Shown one piece after another: positions 50,279 through 58,355 of a stretch of 64,000 bases of DNA. The notes beneath the pieces are model-generated. The model was not told the origin of the DNA, searched no databases, and saw nothing but the letters and a program-made list of their open reading frames with translations. Within the stretch, counting starts at the first letter, position 1. Each line of letters begins with the position of its first letter. The translations under genes and the position numbers were made by a program. The stretch is taken from contig JBDLJH010000009.1 in assembly GCA_039714395.1 (NCBI GenBank), positions 1 through 64,000 of the forward strand, written 5' to 3'. This stretch comes from JAPHSX01 sp039714395. GTDB taxonomy: Bacteria; Pseudomonadota; Gammaproteobacteria; Thiohalomonadales; Thiohalomonadaceae.

Positions 50279-50965
50279 GTGTTAACAGAATCAGATGATG
50301 TGAATAACACAGTTGTCAGTATCGGTATGTATGAGCGTCACCTGCAACGTAAGGATGGCAATCCCCTCTATGGCATTCCTGTCGTAGATTACAGTGCTGA
50401 AGAGCTGTTACAGGCACGACAGCGCGATACCCAGGAACTACACGATTTCCACAAGGAGATGCAAACGGTAATTCAGCAGGCAATCGAGCTGGATGCCAAT
50501 GTGGAGAGTGAGGTGATCCTTGAGTTGCGGGGTAAACTCGATCAGCTATATGGCCGTTGCAGTAGCTTTGGCAGCAACTGCGATGAGCATAAACAGAACA
50601 TTCGCAAACTTATCGATCTGGTAATGAAGGCCGTATGGCAGGCTGCAGGAGATGACCCTCAGGCGCGGATGGAATTAGAGCAGGAGGAGATGGCGCGCCA
50701 GCAACATTTTCGTCTGCTGGAGTACCCGCTGCTCGCAGACCTGATGCGTCCCGATACCCCTATCGGCAGCGATGAACTTATCCCCACCATGCTAGATGTC
50801 TCCAGCGATGAGCTGGAGGCGGCATTGTGGGTGTTTGATGCTGAACAGTTGCAACAGATATGTAGTGAGACCGACACGCTGTTACAACAGCGAAAGGCCG
50901 AAGGTTATGAACTAAAAGAGGCATGGGGAAAATTGCAGCTTATGCGGGAGCACCTTAACGATTAA
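50279..50965 (+). CDS. Conserved-looking protein of unknown function
   Basis: A 228-residue acidic, mostly helical cytoplasmic protein starting with GTG. It has no signal peptide or membrane segment. Residues 45-120 are predicted helical with heptad-like patterning (LLQARQRDTQELHDFHKEMQ onward), and a second helical part ends in LKEAWGKLQLMREHL. I recognise no domain. Co-transcription with the DUF971 gene is likely. Confidence 0.65.
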   Translation: MLTESDDVNNTVVSIGMYERHLQRKDGNPLYGIPVVDYSAEELLQARQRDTQELHDFHKEMQTVIQQAIELDANVESEVILELRGKLDQLYGRCSSFGSNCDEHKQNIRKLIDLVMKAVWQAAGDDPQARMELEQEEMARQQHFRLLEYPLLADLMRPDTPIGSDELIPTMLDVSSDELEAALWVFDAEQLQQICSETDTLLQQRKAEGYELKEAWGKLQLMREHLND

Positions 50966-50978
50966 TCGTTAGTGTTAG

Positions 50979-51236
50979 GTGTAGTAATTCAACCTTTTAT
51001 CGCCATGCGACATCGACCCTGCACCCTGTCTCGGAATCACCTTATTGTAGGAGCGCTTCCAGCGCGATTCCATAAAGCATCGTGGCAAAGCCACTCCCGC
51101 ATTAGTGCATCATGCCGCCGGATTACCGCGCCGTTTATGACAATCGTGGAGGGGGGCGAAGCTGTAGGAGCGCTTCTAGCGCGATTTCATGGAAGGGTAA
51201 TGTGCATCTGTCCGATTAAGTTCTGATTTTTACACT
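50979..51236. repeat. Left arm of a long inverted repeat, with REP-type palindromes
   Basis: This roughly 255-bp stretch recurs in inverse orientation at 52727-52980, with clear but imperfect identity (for example TGCATCATGCCGCCGGATTA and GCGATTTCATGGAAGGGTAA are shared). It contains two units of the form GTAGGAGCGCTTCNAGCGCGAT (51047 and 51163 region), typical of REP/BIME sequences. It fills the gap between the unknown protein and the lipoprotein; no gene is seen. Confidence 0.8.
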
Positions 51237-51277
51237 TTAGGCCCGCGAGCTTTAACCGCGTAAATTTACTGACCAGT

Positions 51278-51658
51278 TTATTTTTCGCGCACAAATCGAC
51301 CTACAACCACCTCGTCTTTAATCAATTCGGCTACCTTATTATCAGCTCCGACACGCAGTTGGTAGCTCTCCTCGATATCGGTGTTGGCAGCCTGCACGCA
51401 GGTCATTACAATAGTCTGGGCATCCACCCCACGCCAGAAGCAGCGGCGTATTGCCCCGTTGCCATCCTCGGTAATAAAGGGTGTTTCGCCAAAGATATCG
51501 GTTCTGCCTTCATAACCCACTTCAAGTTTGACAAACTCCTTGACGAAATTAGGCCTATTTTCATTAGTGCTCTGCCAGTTCCCAGCCCCAGGGTGGCCAC
51601 TGCATGCCGCGAGGAAATAGGTGAGGGCGAGTAGGCTAAGCAGGCGCATCGTATTCAT
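51278..51658 (-). CDS. Small lipoprotein of unknown function
   Basis: A 126-residue protein with a lipoprotein signal (LLSLLALTYFLAAC, Cys19). The mature part is beta-rich, with two further Cys (RRCFWRG and MTCVQAAN) that could form a disulfide, and ends VVVGRFVREK. I do not recognise a family. An alternative start is MRLLSLLAL, three codons in. It is divergent from the mutarotase gene. Confidence 0.65.
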   Translation of the reverse strand: MNTMRLLSLLALTYFLAACSGHPGAGNWQSTNENRPNFVKEFVKLEVGYEGRTDIFGETPFITEDGNGAIRRCFWRGVDAQTIVMTCVQAANTDIEESYQLRVGADNKVAELIKDEVVVGRFVREK

Positions 51659-51794
51659 TGGTCGGGGTCTTCCTGAGAGAGAGCTAATGGATTGAGGATA
51701 AGTGTACCATCTGAGCCCTTGTCATCTTGTAAATGATTTCCCCCCATATTAGCCTGTGCCAAAATAAAACTCGTGAACGGTATGGAGGTTCGGT

Positions 51795-52700
51795 ATGGCA
51801 ACGGTAGCGGATTTGAATCAACGCTTCGGTATTTATGGTGTCGTCTCTTTTAGCGAACAGCCAAACGGTTTTGTCGTAGCAGAGGTGAGCAACGACCATG
51901 CAAGCGCCACTATTGCCATGCAGGGTGCGCACCTGATGACCTACCAGCCTAATGGGGATGAGCCACTCATCTGGATGAGTCCAGAGGCGAAGCTGGCAGC
52001 GGGTAAATCGATTCGTGGCGGAGTGCCTGTCTGCTGGCCCTGGTTCGGCCCACACCAGAGCAATAATAAACTTCCCGCCCACGGTTTTGCCCGCACCGTA
52101 GCGTGGCGCCTGAATCAGGTACACAGCTTGCCCAATGGCGAGACCCGCCTGGAGTTCGAACTTATCCAGACTCAAATCACCCGCACACAGTGGCCACATG
52201 ACTGTGCCGTGCGCAACATCATTACCATTGGTAAGACACTGCGGCATGAACTGGTCACCACTAACTATGGTGCAGAACCAATGGTTGTCGGTGAAGCACT
52301 GCACACCTATTTTCGCGTAGGAGACCTGCGCAAGGTAACGGTGAACAGCCTGGAGGGGTGTGAATACCTGGACAAGGTAAACGACTTTAAGCGTACGACC
52401 CAGCGCGGGCCTCTGGGCTTCAGCGCAGAGGTGGATCGCATCTACCTCAACACGCCTGCTCAGTGTGAGATCCGCGACCCGCAAATGAAACGACGTATTG
52501 TCATTCGCAGCAGTGGCAGCCGTTCAACTGTGGTGTGGAACCCCTGGGTGGAGAAGGCCGCACAGATGGGTGATTTGGGGCCTGACGGTTATCTGAATAT
52601 GCTCTGTGTCGAGACCGCTAATGCTGTCGAAGACACGGTGACAATTTCCGCCGGGGGTCAGCATAGAATGGTGGCACAGTACGCGATTGAGGCGTTGTAG
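51795..52700 (+). CDS. D-hexose-6-phosphate mutarotase (YeaD-like)
   Basis: A 301-residue galactose-mutarotase-fold protein. Family blocks: GGVPVCWPWFGPH, LPAHGFARTVAW (catalytic His), GEALHTYFRVGDL, VDRIYLNT and the C-terminal VVWNPWVEKAAQMGDLG with MLCVETAN (catalytic Glu). It probably equilibrates anomers of glucose-6-phosphate and similar sugars. GGAGG precedes the ATG. The gene and its divergent neighbour are enclosed by a long inverted repeat. Confidence 0.92.
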   Translation: MATVADLNQRFGIYGVVSFSEQPNGFVVAEVSNDHASATIAMQGAHLMTYQPNGDEPLIWMSPEAKLAAGKSIRGGVPVCWPWFGPHQSNNKLPAHGFARTVAWRLNQVHSLPNGETRLEFELIQTQITRTQWPHDCAVRNIITIGKTLRHELVTTNYGAEPMVVGEALHTYFRVGDLRKVTVNSLEGCEYLDKVNDFKRTTQRGPLGFSAEVDRIYLNTPAQCEIRDPQMKRRIVIRSSGSRSTVVWNPWVEKAAQMGDLGPDGYLNMLCVETANAVEDTVTISAGGQHRMVAQYAIEAL

Positions 52701-52726
52701 ATAATAGTTACTGGAGTGTTGGTTTA

Positions 52727-52980
52727 GGTATAAAAGCCAGGACTTGATCGGACAGATGCACATTACCCTTCCATGAAATCGCGCTAGAAGCGCTCCTACA
52801 GCTTCGCCCCTCTCCCTGATTGTTATAAACGGCGTGGTAATCCGGCGGCATGATGCACTACTGTGGGAGCGGCTCTGCCGCGATGATTTATGAAGTCGCG
52901 CCGGAAGCGCTCCTACAACAAGGTAATTTTGAGACCGGGTATAGCTTCGATGTTGCAAGGCGATAAAAGATTGAATACAC
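52727..52980. repeat. Right arm of the long inverted repeat
   Basis: Inverse copy of 50979-51236. It includes the REP-like units ATCGCGCTAGAAGCGCTCCT, GTGGGAGCGGCTCTGCCGCG and a third GCGCCGGAAGCGCTCCTAC. The outer ends also match (GCGATAAAAG with CTTTTATCGC). The pair could mediate inversion of the 1.5-kb interval or act as terminators for the genes facing them. Confidence 0.8.
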
Positions 52981-52994
52981 TTATCAATTAGGCT

Positions 52995-53474
52995 CTACTC
53001 TTTTTCAGCCCACTCACGGATTTTACGCTTCAGTTTTTTCTCAACTTTTTCACCAATTTCTTCCCACTCTTCACCACTATCTGCCTGCTCTTCGTCTTCT
53101 GCCCACGCCTTTAACTTACGCATCACTTTTATTTCAACTTTATTACTTATCTCATCCCACTCTTTGTCATGTTTTTTGTCTGCGGCAGATTTACAGCTCA
53201 TGTGAGAGCCTCCACCCCAGATGCTGATTACGCCAAGCAGGAACCCGAAATCGTACCAGCCACCAGTATTGTCTATTTCATACACCGCAACACTGTCATT
53301 AAATATGTGGATAATCATGCTTATAACTGAAATGACACCGTGCCAAAGGCCGTACCAGAACCCGGCCTCGTTTTCTGGTGTGAATTGAGCGTCACCTGCG
53401 GCACAGGAAGCTAGCAGGAGCAGAATAGGGATTAAAATGTGAAGCTTGAATGATAGAAAGTTTTGTAAATTCAT
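52995..53474 (-). CDS. Lipoprotein-like small protein of unknown function
   Basis: A 159-residue protein from the ATG with a GGAG site. N-terminal hydrophobic segment ending LLLLASCAAG (lipobox-like), then ENEAGFWYGLWHGVI, a hydrophobic helix ISVISMIIHIFND and GGWYDFGFLLGV. The C-terminal 60 residues are highly charged and helical (EEWEEIGEKVEKKLKR). The FWYGLWHGxI...GWYDFGFLLG core recurs in uncharacterised bacterial proteins. Function unknown. Confidence 0.65.
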   Translation of the reverse strand: MNLQNFLSFKLHILIPILLLLASCAAGDAQFTPENEAGFWYGLWHGVISVISMIIHIFNDSVAVYEIDNTGGWYDFGFLLGVISIWGGGSHMSCKSAADKKHDKEWDEISNKVEIKVMRKLKAWAEDEEQADSGEEWEEIGEKVEKKLKRKIREWAEKE

Positions 53475-53536
53475 GGTCGACTCCATCTGACAACTAATCA
53501 GCTTAATATTAGACTAAACTAGTCTCCGGCGCTTAA

Positions 53537-53989
53537 TTATGCACTGCTGGCCGAGTTGTTGGTGGTATTAGCGCGATACCGCTCAAAAAGCAGATGAAAA
53601 AACGGAATAACGAAAAAGACACCCCATCCTAATGAATTAAAGGATGACGGATTTAGTTCGGTTGTGATTGAAGAGTGGATGAATGAGGTTATAGATAAAA
53701 CAGCTAGCGCACCTGCTATAATCCACCAGAATGTTGGTAATGTAGATAATTTATCCCGGCCATAGAAAACGAAGGCAATTATTAAGCGCCAGCCTGAGGC
53801 CAGACCTGCCATGATTACAATGCTCACCATTACTGTAATAACAGGTGATTCAAATGGGTCGTTGCCTAAAAAATATAATTCCGCTGGTATTACTTGAAAT
53901 ATATATAGATATGTCAGCGGCAGGCAAAGCACTACCGCTTGAACAAGTAATATTATGCGGCTTACCTTATTTCTCATAAGCGCTAACAT
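53537..53989 (-). CDS. Four-helix membrane protein of unknown function
   Basis: A 150-residue protein with four hydrophobic segments (about 10-30, 48-68, 84-103, 119-137). A DUF2569-like membrane protein is possible but not certain. MRNKVSR, four codons in, is an alternative start. It is the third of a run of minus-strand genes with gaps of 1 to 25 nt, and AT-rich relative to the rest of the window. Confidence 0.55.
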   Translation of the reverse strand: MLALMRNKVSRIILLVQAVVLCLPLTYLYIFQVIPAELYFLGNDPFESPVITVMVSIVIMAGLASGWRLIIAFVFYGRDKLSTLPTFWWIIAGALAVLSITSFIHSSITTELNPSSFNSLGWGVFFVIPFFHLLFERYRANTTNNSASSA

Positions 53990-54014
53990 CGAGTGAAGAG
54001 GATATGAACTAGCA

Positions 54015-54380
54015 TTACTTTAATGCGTCCGGGTTGAACATGTTGTTGGCTGTGTTGTCTTTATATTCCGTAATACGCCAATAAAAATAACCGCCAGCAA
54101 AGGAGCCAAAAATCGGACTAATGATTACACCAATATCTGACGCCTCCAGTAATGTACTTATTTGTAAGCCAGAAATTGATAAAATTAATTCAATAACCAG
54201 CGCCGCAAATAATAATGACCAATAGACCTTCTTTTTGTTTTTTCTTCTACGCCCTGCCATTGCGGAAGGCACAAGCCAGACCAAGCTCCATGAAAAAACA
54301 ACCAATATTATAAATATAATCCCTTTCATATATTTTTCACTATTTACAATTTCATTAAGGGTGGCGGGGATGCCGGCCAT
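54015..54380 (-). CDS. Small membrane protein of unknown function
   Basis: Up to 121 residues; the more likely start may be MKGIIFIILVVFSW at 54329. Three hydrophobic segments separated by a very basic loop (GRRRKNKKK). The C-terminus is polar (DNTANNMFNPDALK). No family recognised. It lies 25 nt upstream of the four-helix protein and 15 nt downstream of the next gene, so an operon is likely. Confidence 0.5.
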   Translation of the reverse strand: MAGIPATLNEIVNSEKYMKGIIFIILVVFSWSLVWLVPSAMAGRRRKNKKKVYWSLLFAALVIELILSISGLQISTLLEASDIGVIISPIFGSFAGGYFYWRITEYKDNTANNMFNPDALK

Positions 54381-54395
54381 GAGACGATAAGCAAG

Positions 54396-54710
54396 TCACA
54401 GTTTTCCGCCCAGGCTTAGGTGGAGCTGGCCCAATGCCAGGAATGTCACAATGAACCATACAATTGCGAGCGCAACAGCTATAAAGAATCCGCGACCTGT
54501 AGAGCCCCTGTCAACGACCGAACACCTGATATTAACGGCAAGAAACAAACCCGTTACCAGAAGTATGTACGCAAAATCGAAAGGCTTGTAGAGTAATACA
54601 TCAAGCCCATCGCCTGGAACATGTCCCGGTGTTGCCGATAGGTATTCAACCAATAGAGGGGCACTTAATGCCCCTATGGCTAGAATTCCATTTTGTAACG
54701 TTCTGTTCAT
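54396..54710 (-). CDS. Small three-helix membrane protein of unknown function
   Basis: A 104-residue protein with hydrophobic segments at about 9-24, 43-62 and 76-96. It starts one base after the stop of the preceding gene (TAA-A-ATG), so it is probably translated by re-initiation. No family recognised. Confidence 0.55.
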   Translation of the reverse strand: MNRTLQNGILAIGALSAPLLVEYLSATPGHVPGDGLDVLLYKPFDFAYILLVTGLFLAVNIRCSVVDRGSTGRGFFIAVALAIVWFIVTFLALGQLHLSLGGKL

Positions 54711-54711
54711 T

Positions 54712-55143
54712 TTACGTTCGGCACAACCTTTTGATTTCTGAGGTTAAATATGAAAAATGACCGTAAATATCAACATCTGCATCATAGAACTTTTGATCTT
54801 TGTCGATGCTGTCTGAAGCATCGACAAGTAATTGCTCGGTTTCCCTTGAGATAATATCGCGCCGTGTTTTGAGCAGCAAAACAATTAAATGCAAGAACGA
54901 TGATGCCCCATCAGAGTCGCCTTTGGCCCGCTCTGAAATAATGTATTTTGCAAGCGCTGGTGCATAGAAATTGAATGGAATGAAAGGCATCGATTGGAGA
55001 TCCTCCTGGTAGTACAGCGCATGATCCTGAAACAAACTCTCTGCTTCATCAAAGGATTTCCCAAAGAACTGCTTAAATGCCCACTCAGTATCAAGATCAT
55101 TTTCGTCGATGTCACCCCAATCGATACGGCTCGGTATTTCCAT
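54712..55143 (-). CDS. Soluble acidic protein of unknown function
   Basis: A 143-residue protein from MEIPSRIDWGDID; the in-frame extension to 55197 is not convincing. The WAFKQFFGKSFDEAESLFQD, ALYYQEDLQSMPF and GDSDGASSFLHLI segments look conserved and remind me of uncharacterised proteins often carried by gene cassettes. No catalytic motif is visible. It is the first gene of the small-protein run. Confidence 0.6.
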   Translation of the reverse strand: MEIPSRIDWGDIDENDLDTEWAFKQFFGKSFDEAESLFQDHALYYQEDLQSMPFIPFNFYAPALAKYIISERAKGDSDGASSFLHLIVLLLKTRRDIISRETEQLLVDASDSIDKDQKFYDADVDIYGHFSYLTSEIKRLCRT

Positions 55144-55226
55144 ATCAACGTTTGAAGTAACTTGTCCGCGAAAGCAGAGTGTAGTGAGGCGAAACACCGC
55201 ATTTGGCGGTCAACTGGAGTGCCGTG
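55144..55226. other. Possible attC-like or recombination spacer
   Basis: On the minus strand, after the acetyltransferase stop, GCTAACACGGCACTCCAG is followed by the hairpin ACCGC-CAAAT-GCGGT and then GGACAAGTTACTTC. The CTAAC and AAGTTA ends recall integron attC core sites, but the arms do not pair well, so this is only a suggestion. Confidence 0.25.
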
Positions 55227-55643
55227 TTAGCTGCTAATGCTTTGTGCACGATCGAGCACCCAGCAACGTTGATTGTTTGTGAAGCCAATGTGTTCGTAAT
55301 ATGAATTGGCTCCTGGAGCAGCAATTAATATGAGTTTACATTTTGGGCCTAATTGCTCTTGAGTGATTTCTTGTAGCCTTTTACCAATACCACTGTTTTG
55401 ATGTGTTTTATCAATGGCAAGATCAGAAAGATAGCAGGCATAATGGAAGTCAGTCATTGAGCGCGCAATGCCTATTAGTTTATCTCCGTTCCAAGCAGAA
55501 ACTATTAAATTGCTATTGTTTACCATGCCTTCCATACACTCATAGTCTTCGACGGGCCTACGTTCCCCAAGGGTTGAGTCACGTAACAACTCGATGAATT
55601 GAGATGCTGTTACTGGAGTGTTTATTATATATTCAATGGTCAT
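55227..55643 (-). CDS. GNAT family N-acetyltransferase
   Basis: A 138-residue GCN5-related acetyltransferase. The acetyl-CoA loop is KTHQNSGIGKRLQE, preceded by the beta-4 strand YLSDLAIDK, and GANSYYEHIGFT is the usual late motif. I chose MTIEYIINTPV as start. The substrate is unknown. GNAT genes are frequent cargo in mobile cassettes, and this one has unusual hairpin-forming spacers on both sides. Confidence 0.85.
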   Translation of the reverse strand: MTIEYIINTPVTASQFIELLRDSTLGERRPVEDYECMEGMVNNSNLIVSAWNGDKLIGIARSMTDFHYACYLSDLAIDKTHQNSGIGKRLQEITQEQLGPKCKLILIAAPGANSYYEHIGFTNNQRCWVLDRAQSISS

Positions 55644-55649
55644 AATTCT

Positions 55650-55735
55650 TTTGAGTAGCATTGAAGCTGTGCGGCGTAAACGAAGCGCAGCGTGGTTTGC
55701 GTCTGAACGAGCGCGTTGTTAAGGCAGAGTGCAAC
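55650..55735. other. attC-like hairpin spacer upstream of the acetyltransferase
   Basis: TAAACGAAGCGC on the left pairs imperfectly with GCGCGTTGTTAA on the right, around GTGGTTTGCGTCTGAAC. The short imperfect hairpin ending in GTTAAGG resembles an integron attC site (consensus end GTTRRRY), with one mismatch. It lies between the acetyltransferase and the methyltransferase-like gene. Candidate only. Confidence 0.35.
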
Positions 55736-55787
55736 TCTCTCGGTTGGATCTCAATATCTGATTTGGAACACCCACCACTTAGGTCTC

Positions 55788-56507
55788 TCAGTATATCCCA
55801 GGAATCAACCGATAGCGCACGCGTTGTGCATAGTCTCGATAGCCCGGCAACTCTTCCTGTAAAGTCTGATCCTCAAGTACGGTTCTAATCACCGAGATGA
55901 CTGATGCCACCGCCGCAGGAATCAGTGTCCATACCGAGCTCAGAGCAAGAACAATGCCGAACAGTGGAAGAATATTTCCGGCATAACCCGGATGCCGCAC
56001 AAACCGGTACGGACCGGTATCACACACCACATGCCCTCGATCCGTCTGAATACGTACTACACCGGAGAAGAAGCGGTTCTCTGCCAATGCCCATGCGGCG
56101 AAGGCGTAACCGAACGTGATAAAAATGAATCCTACCACGCTGAGCCATAGAGGAAATTCGGGGGACCAGTTATAGCGATGGTCCAGCCCTGCCACAATGA
56201 CCACAGGAAACACGAGACTCACCGCCATCAGTGGAGCAAGTACTTTGTCCCAGGCCTTTGCATTATGAAAACTTTCTTTATTTTGTCTTTCAGCCGTTAT
56301 ACCGGGATGTCGCTGTTCGGCCCACATGCGCCCCCCTATACCAGCGGCTAAGATCAGTAGGGAATAGAGCCATGCCTGCCACCAATCGAGGTCACTACCG
56401 CATATAAATAAAATCAGCGGAATAAGGAGATACGCCACAACTAATCTGATCCATTGGCGAGGGGATACTGTTTGAGCTGCCTCTTCACTAACCGACTTCG
56501 CTGACAT
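55788..56507 (-). CDS. Isoprenylcysteine carboxyl methyltransferase-like membrane protein
   Basis: A 239-residue protein from MSAKSVSEEA with about five hydrophobic segments. The ICMT/PEMT signature is present: GPYRFVRHPGYAGNI, then LEDQTLQEELPGYRDYAQRV and RYRLIPGIY at the C-terminus. The family methylates prenylated or lipid substrates using SAM; the bacterial substrate here is unknown. It lies 41 nt downstream of mutM on the same strand. Confidence 0.85.
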   Translation of the reverse strand: MSAKSVSEEAAQTVSPRQWIRLVVAYLLIPLILFICGSDLDWWQAWLYSLLILAAGIGGRMWAEQRHPGITAERQNKESFHNAKAWDKVLAPLMAVSLVFPVVIVAGLDHRYNWSPEFPLWLSVVGFIFITFGYAFAAWALAENRFFSGVVRIQTDRGHVVCDTGPYRFVRHPGYAGNILPLFGIVLALSSVWTLIPAAVASVISVIRTVLEDQTLQEELPGYRDYAQRVRYRLIPGIY

Positions 56508-56548
56508 GTCATTCCCCAAAATAAAACGGATTTTGAGTGTGTGCTTTA

Positions 56549-57364
56549 CTAACACTGACACTTTGAGCAGTAATAACTACTCCGCTGCCCCTGCACAATC
56601 TGTTTAATCGCTGTGTTACAAACATGGCACGGTTCTCCCTCTCGGCCATAAACATTAAGCTGCTGCGCAAAGTAGCCTGGTTTGCCATCGCCACCAACAA
56701 AGTCGCGCAGGGTGGTGCCGCCCTGTTCGATGGCGGCGGTGAGTACCTGTTTGATGGCGACGGTGAGTTTTTCGTAACGCGCCTTGCTTACCTTGTTGGC
56801 GCTATGTTTCGGGTTGATGCCGGCGAGGAATAGCGCCTCGCTGGCGTAAATATTGCCGACGCCAACGACCACCTTCCCGTCCATAATGAACTGTTTGATG
56901 CTGCTCTTGCGCCGACGTGAAAGTTGGTAGAGGAGTTCGGTGTTAAAGCTATCGCTGAGCGGTTCGGGCCCCAGGTGGGCGAGCAGTTCGTGTTGCTGTG
57001 GCTCGTCTTTTGTCCACAGCACGGCCCCGAAGCGACGCGGGTCGGTGAGGCGCAGTGCCTTGCCGTGGCTAAAGGCAATATCGATGTGATCGTGTTTCTC
57101 CGCGGGTGTATTTACCTTGATGATGCGCAGGCTGCCCGACATACCCAGGTGCAGGATCAGGGTGCCGTGGTTGAAGCTGAGTAGCAGGTACTTGGCACGG
57201 CGTGTGACAGAATTAATTTTGTGGCCGAGCAGTTTTTTCTTCAGTCCGCGTGGTATCGGCCAGCGTAGCTGATGGTGGCGCACGATGACGTCGCTGACCT
57301 TTTTACCCTCAATGTGTGGCGCGATGCCACGACGGGTGGTTTCGACCTCGGGGAGTTCCGGCAT
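56549..57364 (-). CDS. mutM: Formamidopyrimidine-DNA glycosylase
   Basis: Excises 8-oxoguanine and Fapy lesions and cleaves the abasic site. The 271-residue protein starts MPELPEVETTRRGI, giving the catalytic Pro2 and Glu3. It contains LTDPRRFG, GVGNIYASEALF and the C-terminal zinc finger CHVCNT...CSKC. The start overlaps the DUF4340 stop by one base, so it is in the Gld-type ABC operon. Confidence 0.97.
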   Translation of the reverse strand: MPELPEVETTRRGIAPHIEGKKVSDVIVRHHQLRWPIPRGLKKKLLGHKINSVTRRAKYLLLSFNHGTLILHLGMSGSLRIIKVNTPAEKHDHIDIAFSHGKALRLTDPRRFGAVLWTKDEPQQHELLAHLGPEPLSDSFNTELLYQLSRRRKSSIKQFIMDGKVVVGVGNIYASEALFLAGINPKHSANKVSKARYEKLTVAIKQVLTAAIEQGGTTLRDFVGGDGKPGYFAQQLNVYGREGEPCHVCNTAIKQIVQGQRSSYYCSKCQC

Positions 57365-58278
57365 TAGTGGTCGTGCTGGCGGTCAGTTTCGTCGGTGGGA
57401 TCAGGTTCCCCGGCGCTCTCTTCTGCCTCCTCTTCCATACTCGGCAGTTGCAACAATTGCCCGGCGCTGGAGGCGTTGAGGTGGTACTGAATGCCCAGCT
57501 CGGGACGGGCGAGGATGAGGTCAGGCTCACGTGAGGTGAGCAGCAGTTGCTGTGGCTGTTCTTTGCCGCTGAGCTTTATGCTGATCTTCTCCCCGGGTTG
57601 CTCGTCATAGGGTTTGATCTCCAGTGCCGAGGCGAGCTTCCACTGGTCGAGTAGCCTGGTGACCTGATCGGCGGAGACGGATTCCGGCTGCGGTTGCAGC
57701 TGCCAGCGATCTTTGTGCCAGCTCAGGCTCAGTCCCGGTAGTTCTAGCCCATCGATGCTGCCCCCCTCATCCAGCAGTTGCTTGCGCAGGAAGGTGGGGA
57801 AGCTGCCGATGAGGTGGTAGTAGAGGGTGTCACTAATGAGGTGTACCTGCCGATTTACCATGACGTAGCGGCGCTGATCCAGTGGGGTGCTGCCGCCAAA
57901 GGCGATGGTGATGTTGCCGTTGAGGGTGAGGGTGACCTGGGGTTGTGCCAGTTTGTAGGCGCTGAGTTTGTCGGGCTCGGCAGTAAAGCTGCTGAGACTC
58001 TTGATGGTGGTGATGCGCAGTAGCGAGTCGATACGGTATTGATCGGCGGCGTGGGGAATGGGCTGTGCCATCTGCCAGTTGCCGTCTGCCTGACGTAGCA
58101 GTTCGATATCTTGTTGGCCGTCGCGCTGGATGGCGATCTGTTTTACCGCGGCTTTATCGAGTTGCAGCAGGGTGGGGAGCTCGGGTGGCTTTTCGATACC
58201 CGGTTCGTAGACCACCAGAAGAACCAGTACGCCGATAAAAGCCAGCAGGCCAAGGTTGAGCAGGTTGCGTTTACTCAT
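57364..58278 (-). CDS. DUF4340 membrane-anchored protein
   Basis: A 304-residue protein with one N-terminal membrane helix (about 7-24) and a large extracytoplasmic DUF4340 region (KQIAIQRDGQQDIELLRQAD, GNWQMAQPI, YKLAQPQVTLTL, RYVMVNRQVHLI). The C-terminal 35 residues are acidic and His-tipped. DUF4340 proteins regularly accompany GldG/GldF/GldA-type ABC genes, as here. Confidence 0.9.
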   Translation of the reverse strand: MSKRNLLNLGLLAFIGVLVLLVVYEPGIEKPPELPTLLQLDKAAVKQIAIQRDGQQDIELLRQADGNWQMAQPIPHAADQYRIDSLLRITTIKSLSSFTAEPDKLSAYKLAQPQVTLTLNGNITIAFGGSTPLDQRRYVMVNRQVHLISDTLYYHLIGSFPTFLRKQLLDEGGSIDGLELPGLSLSWHKDRWQLQPQPESVSADQVTRLLDQWKLASALEIKPYDEQPGEKISIKLSGKEQPQQLLLTSREPDLILARPELGIQYHLNASSAGQLLQLPSMEEEAEESAGEPDPTDETDRQHDH

Positions 58279-58355
58279 AATTCAGTTTTGAACCTTTACG
58301 CTTCGACAGCCCCAGAAAAAAGACTGACAACAAATATACTTTTCGACGACTGACG

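Noticed and set aside
51684..52484. Minus-strand open frame opposite the mutarotase
   Set aside because: A shadow frame of a gene with clear catalytic motifs.
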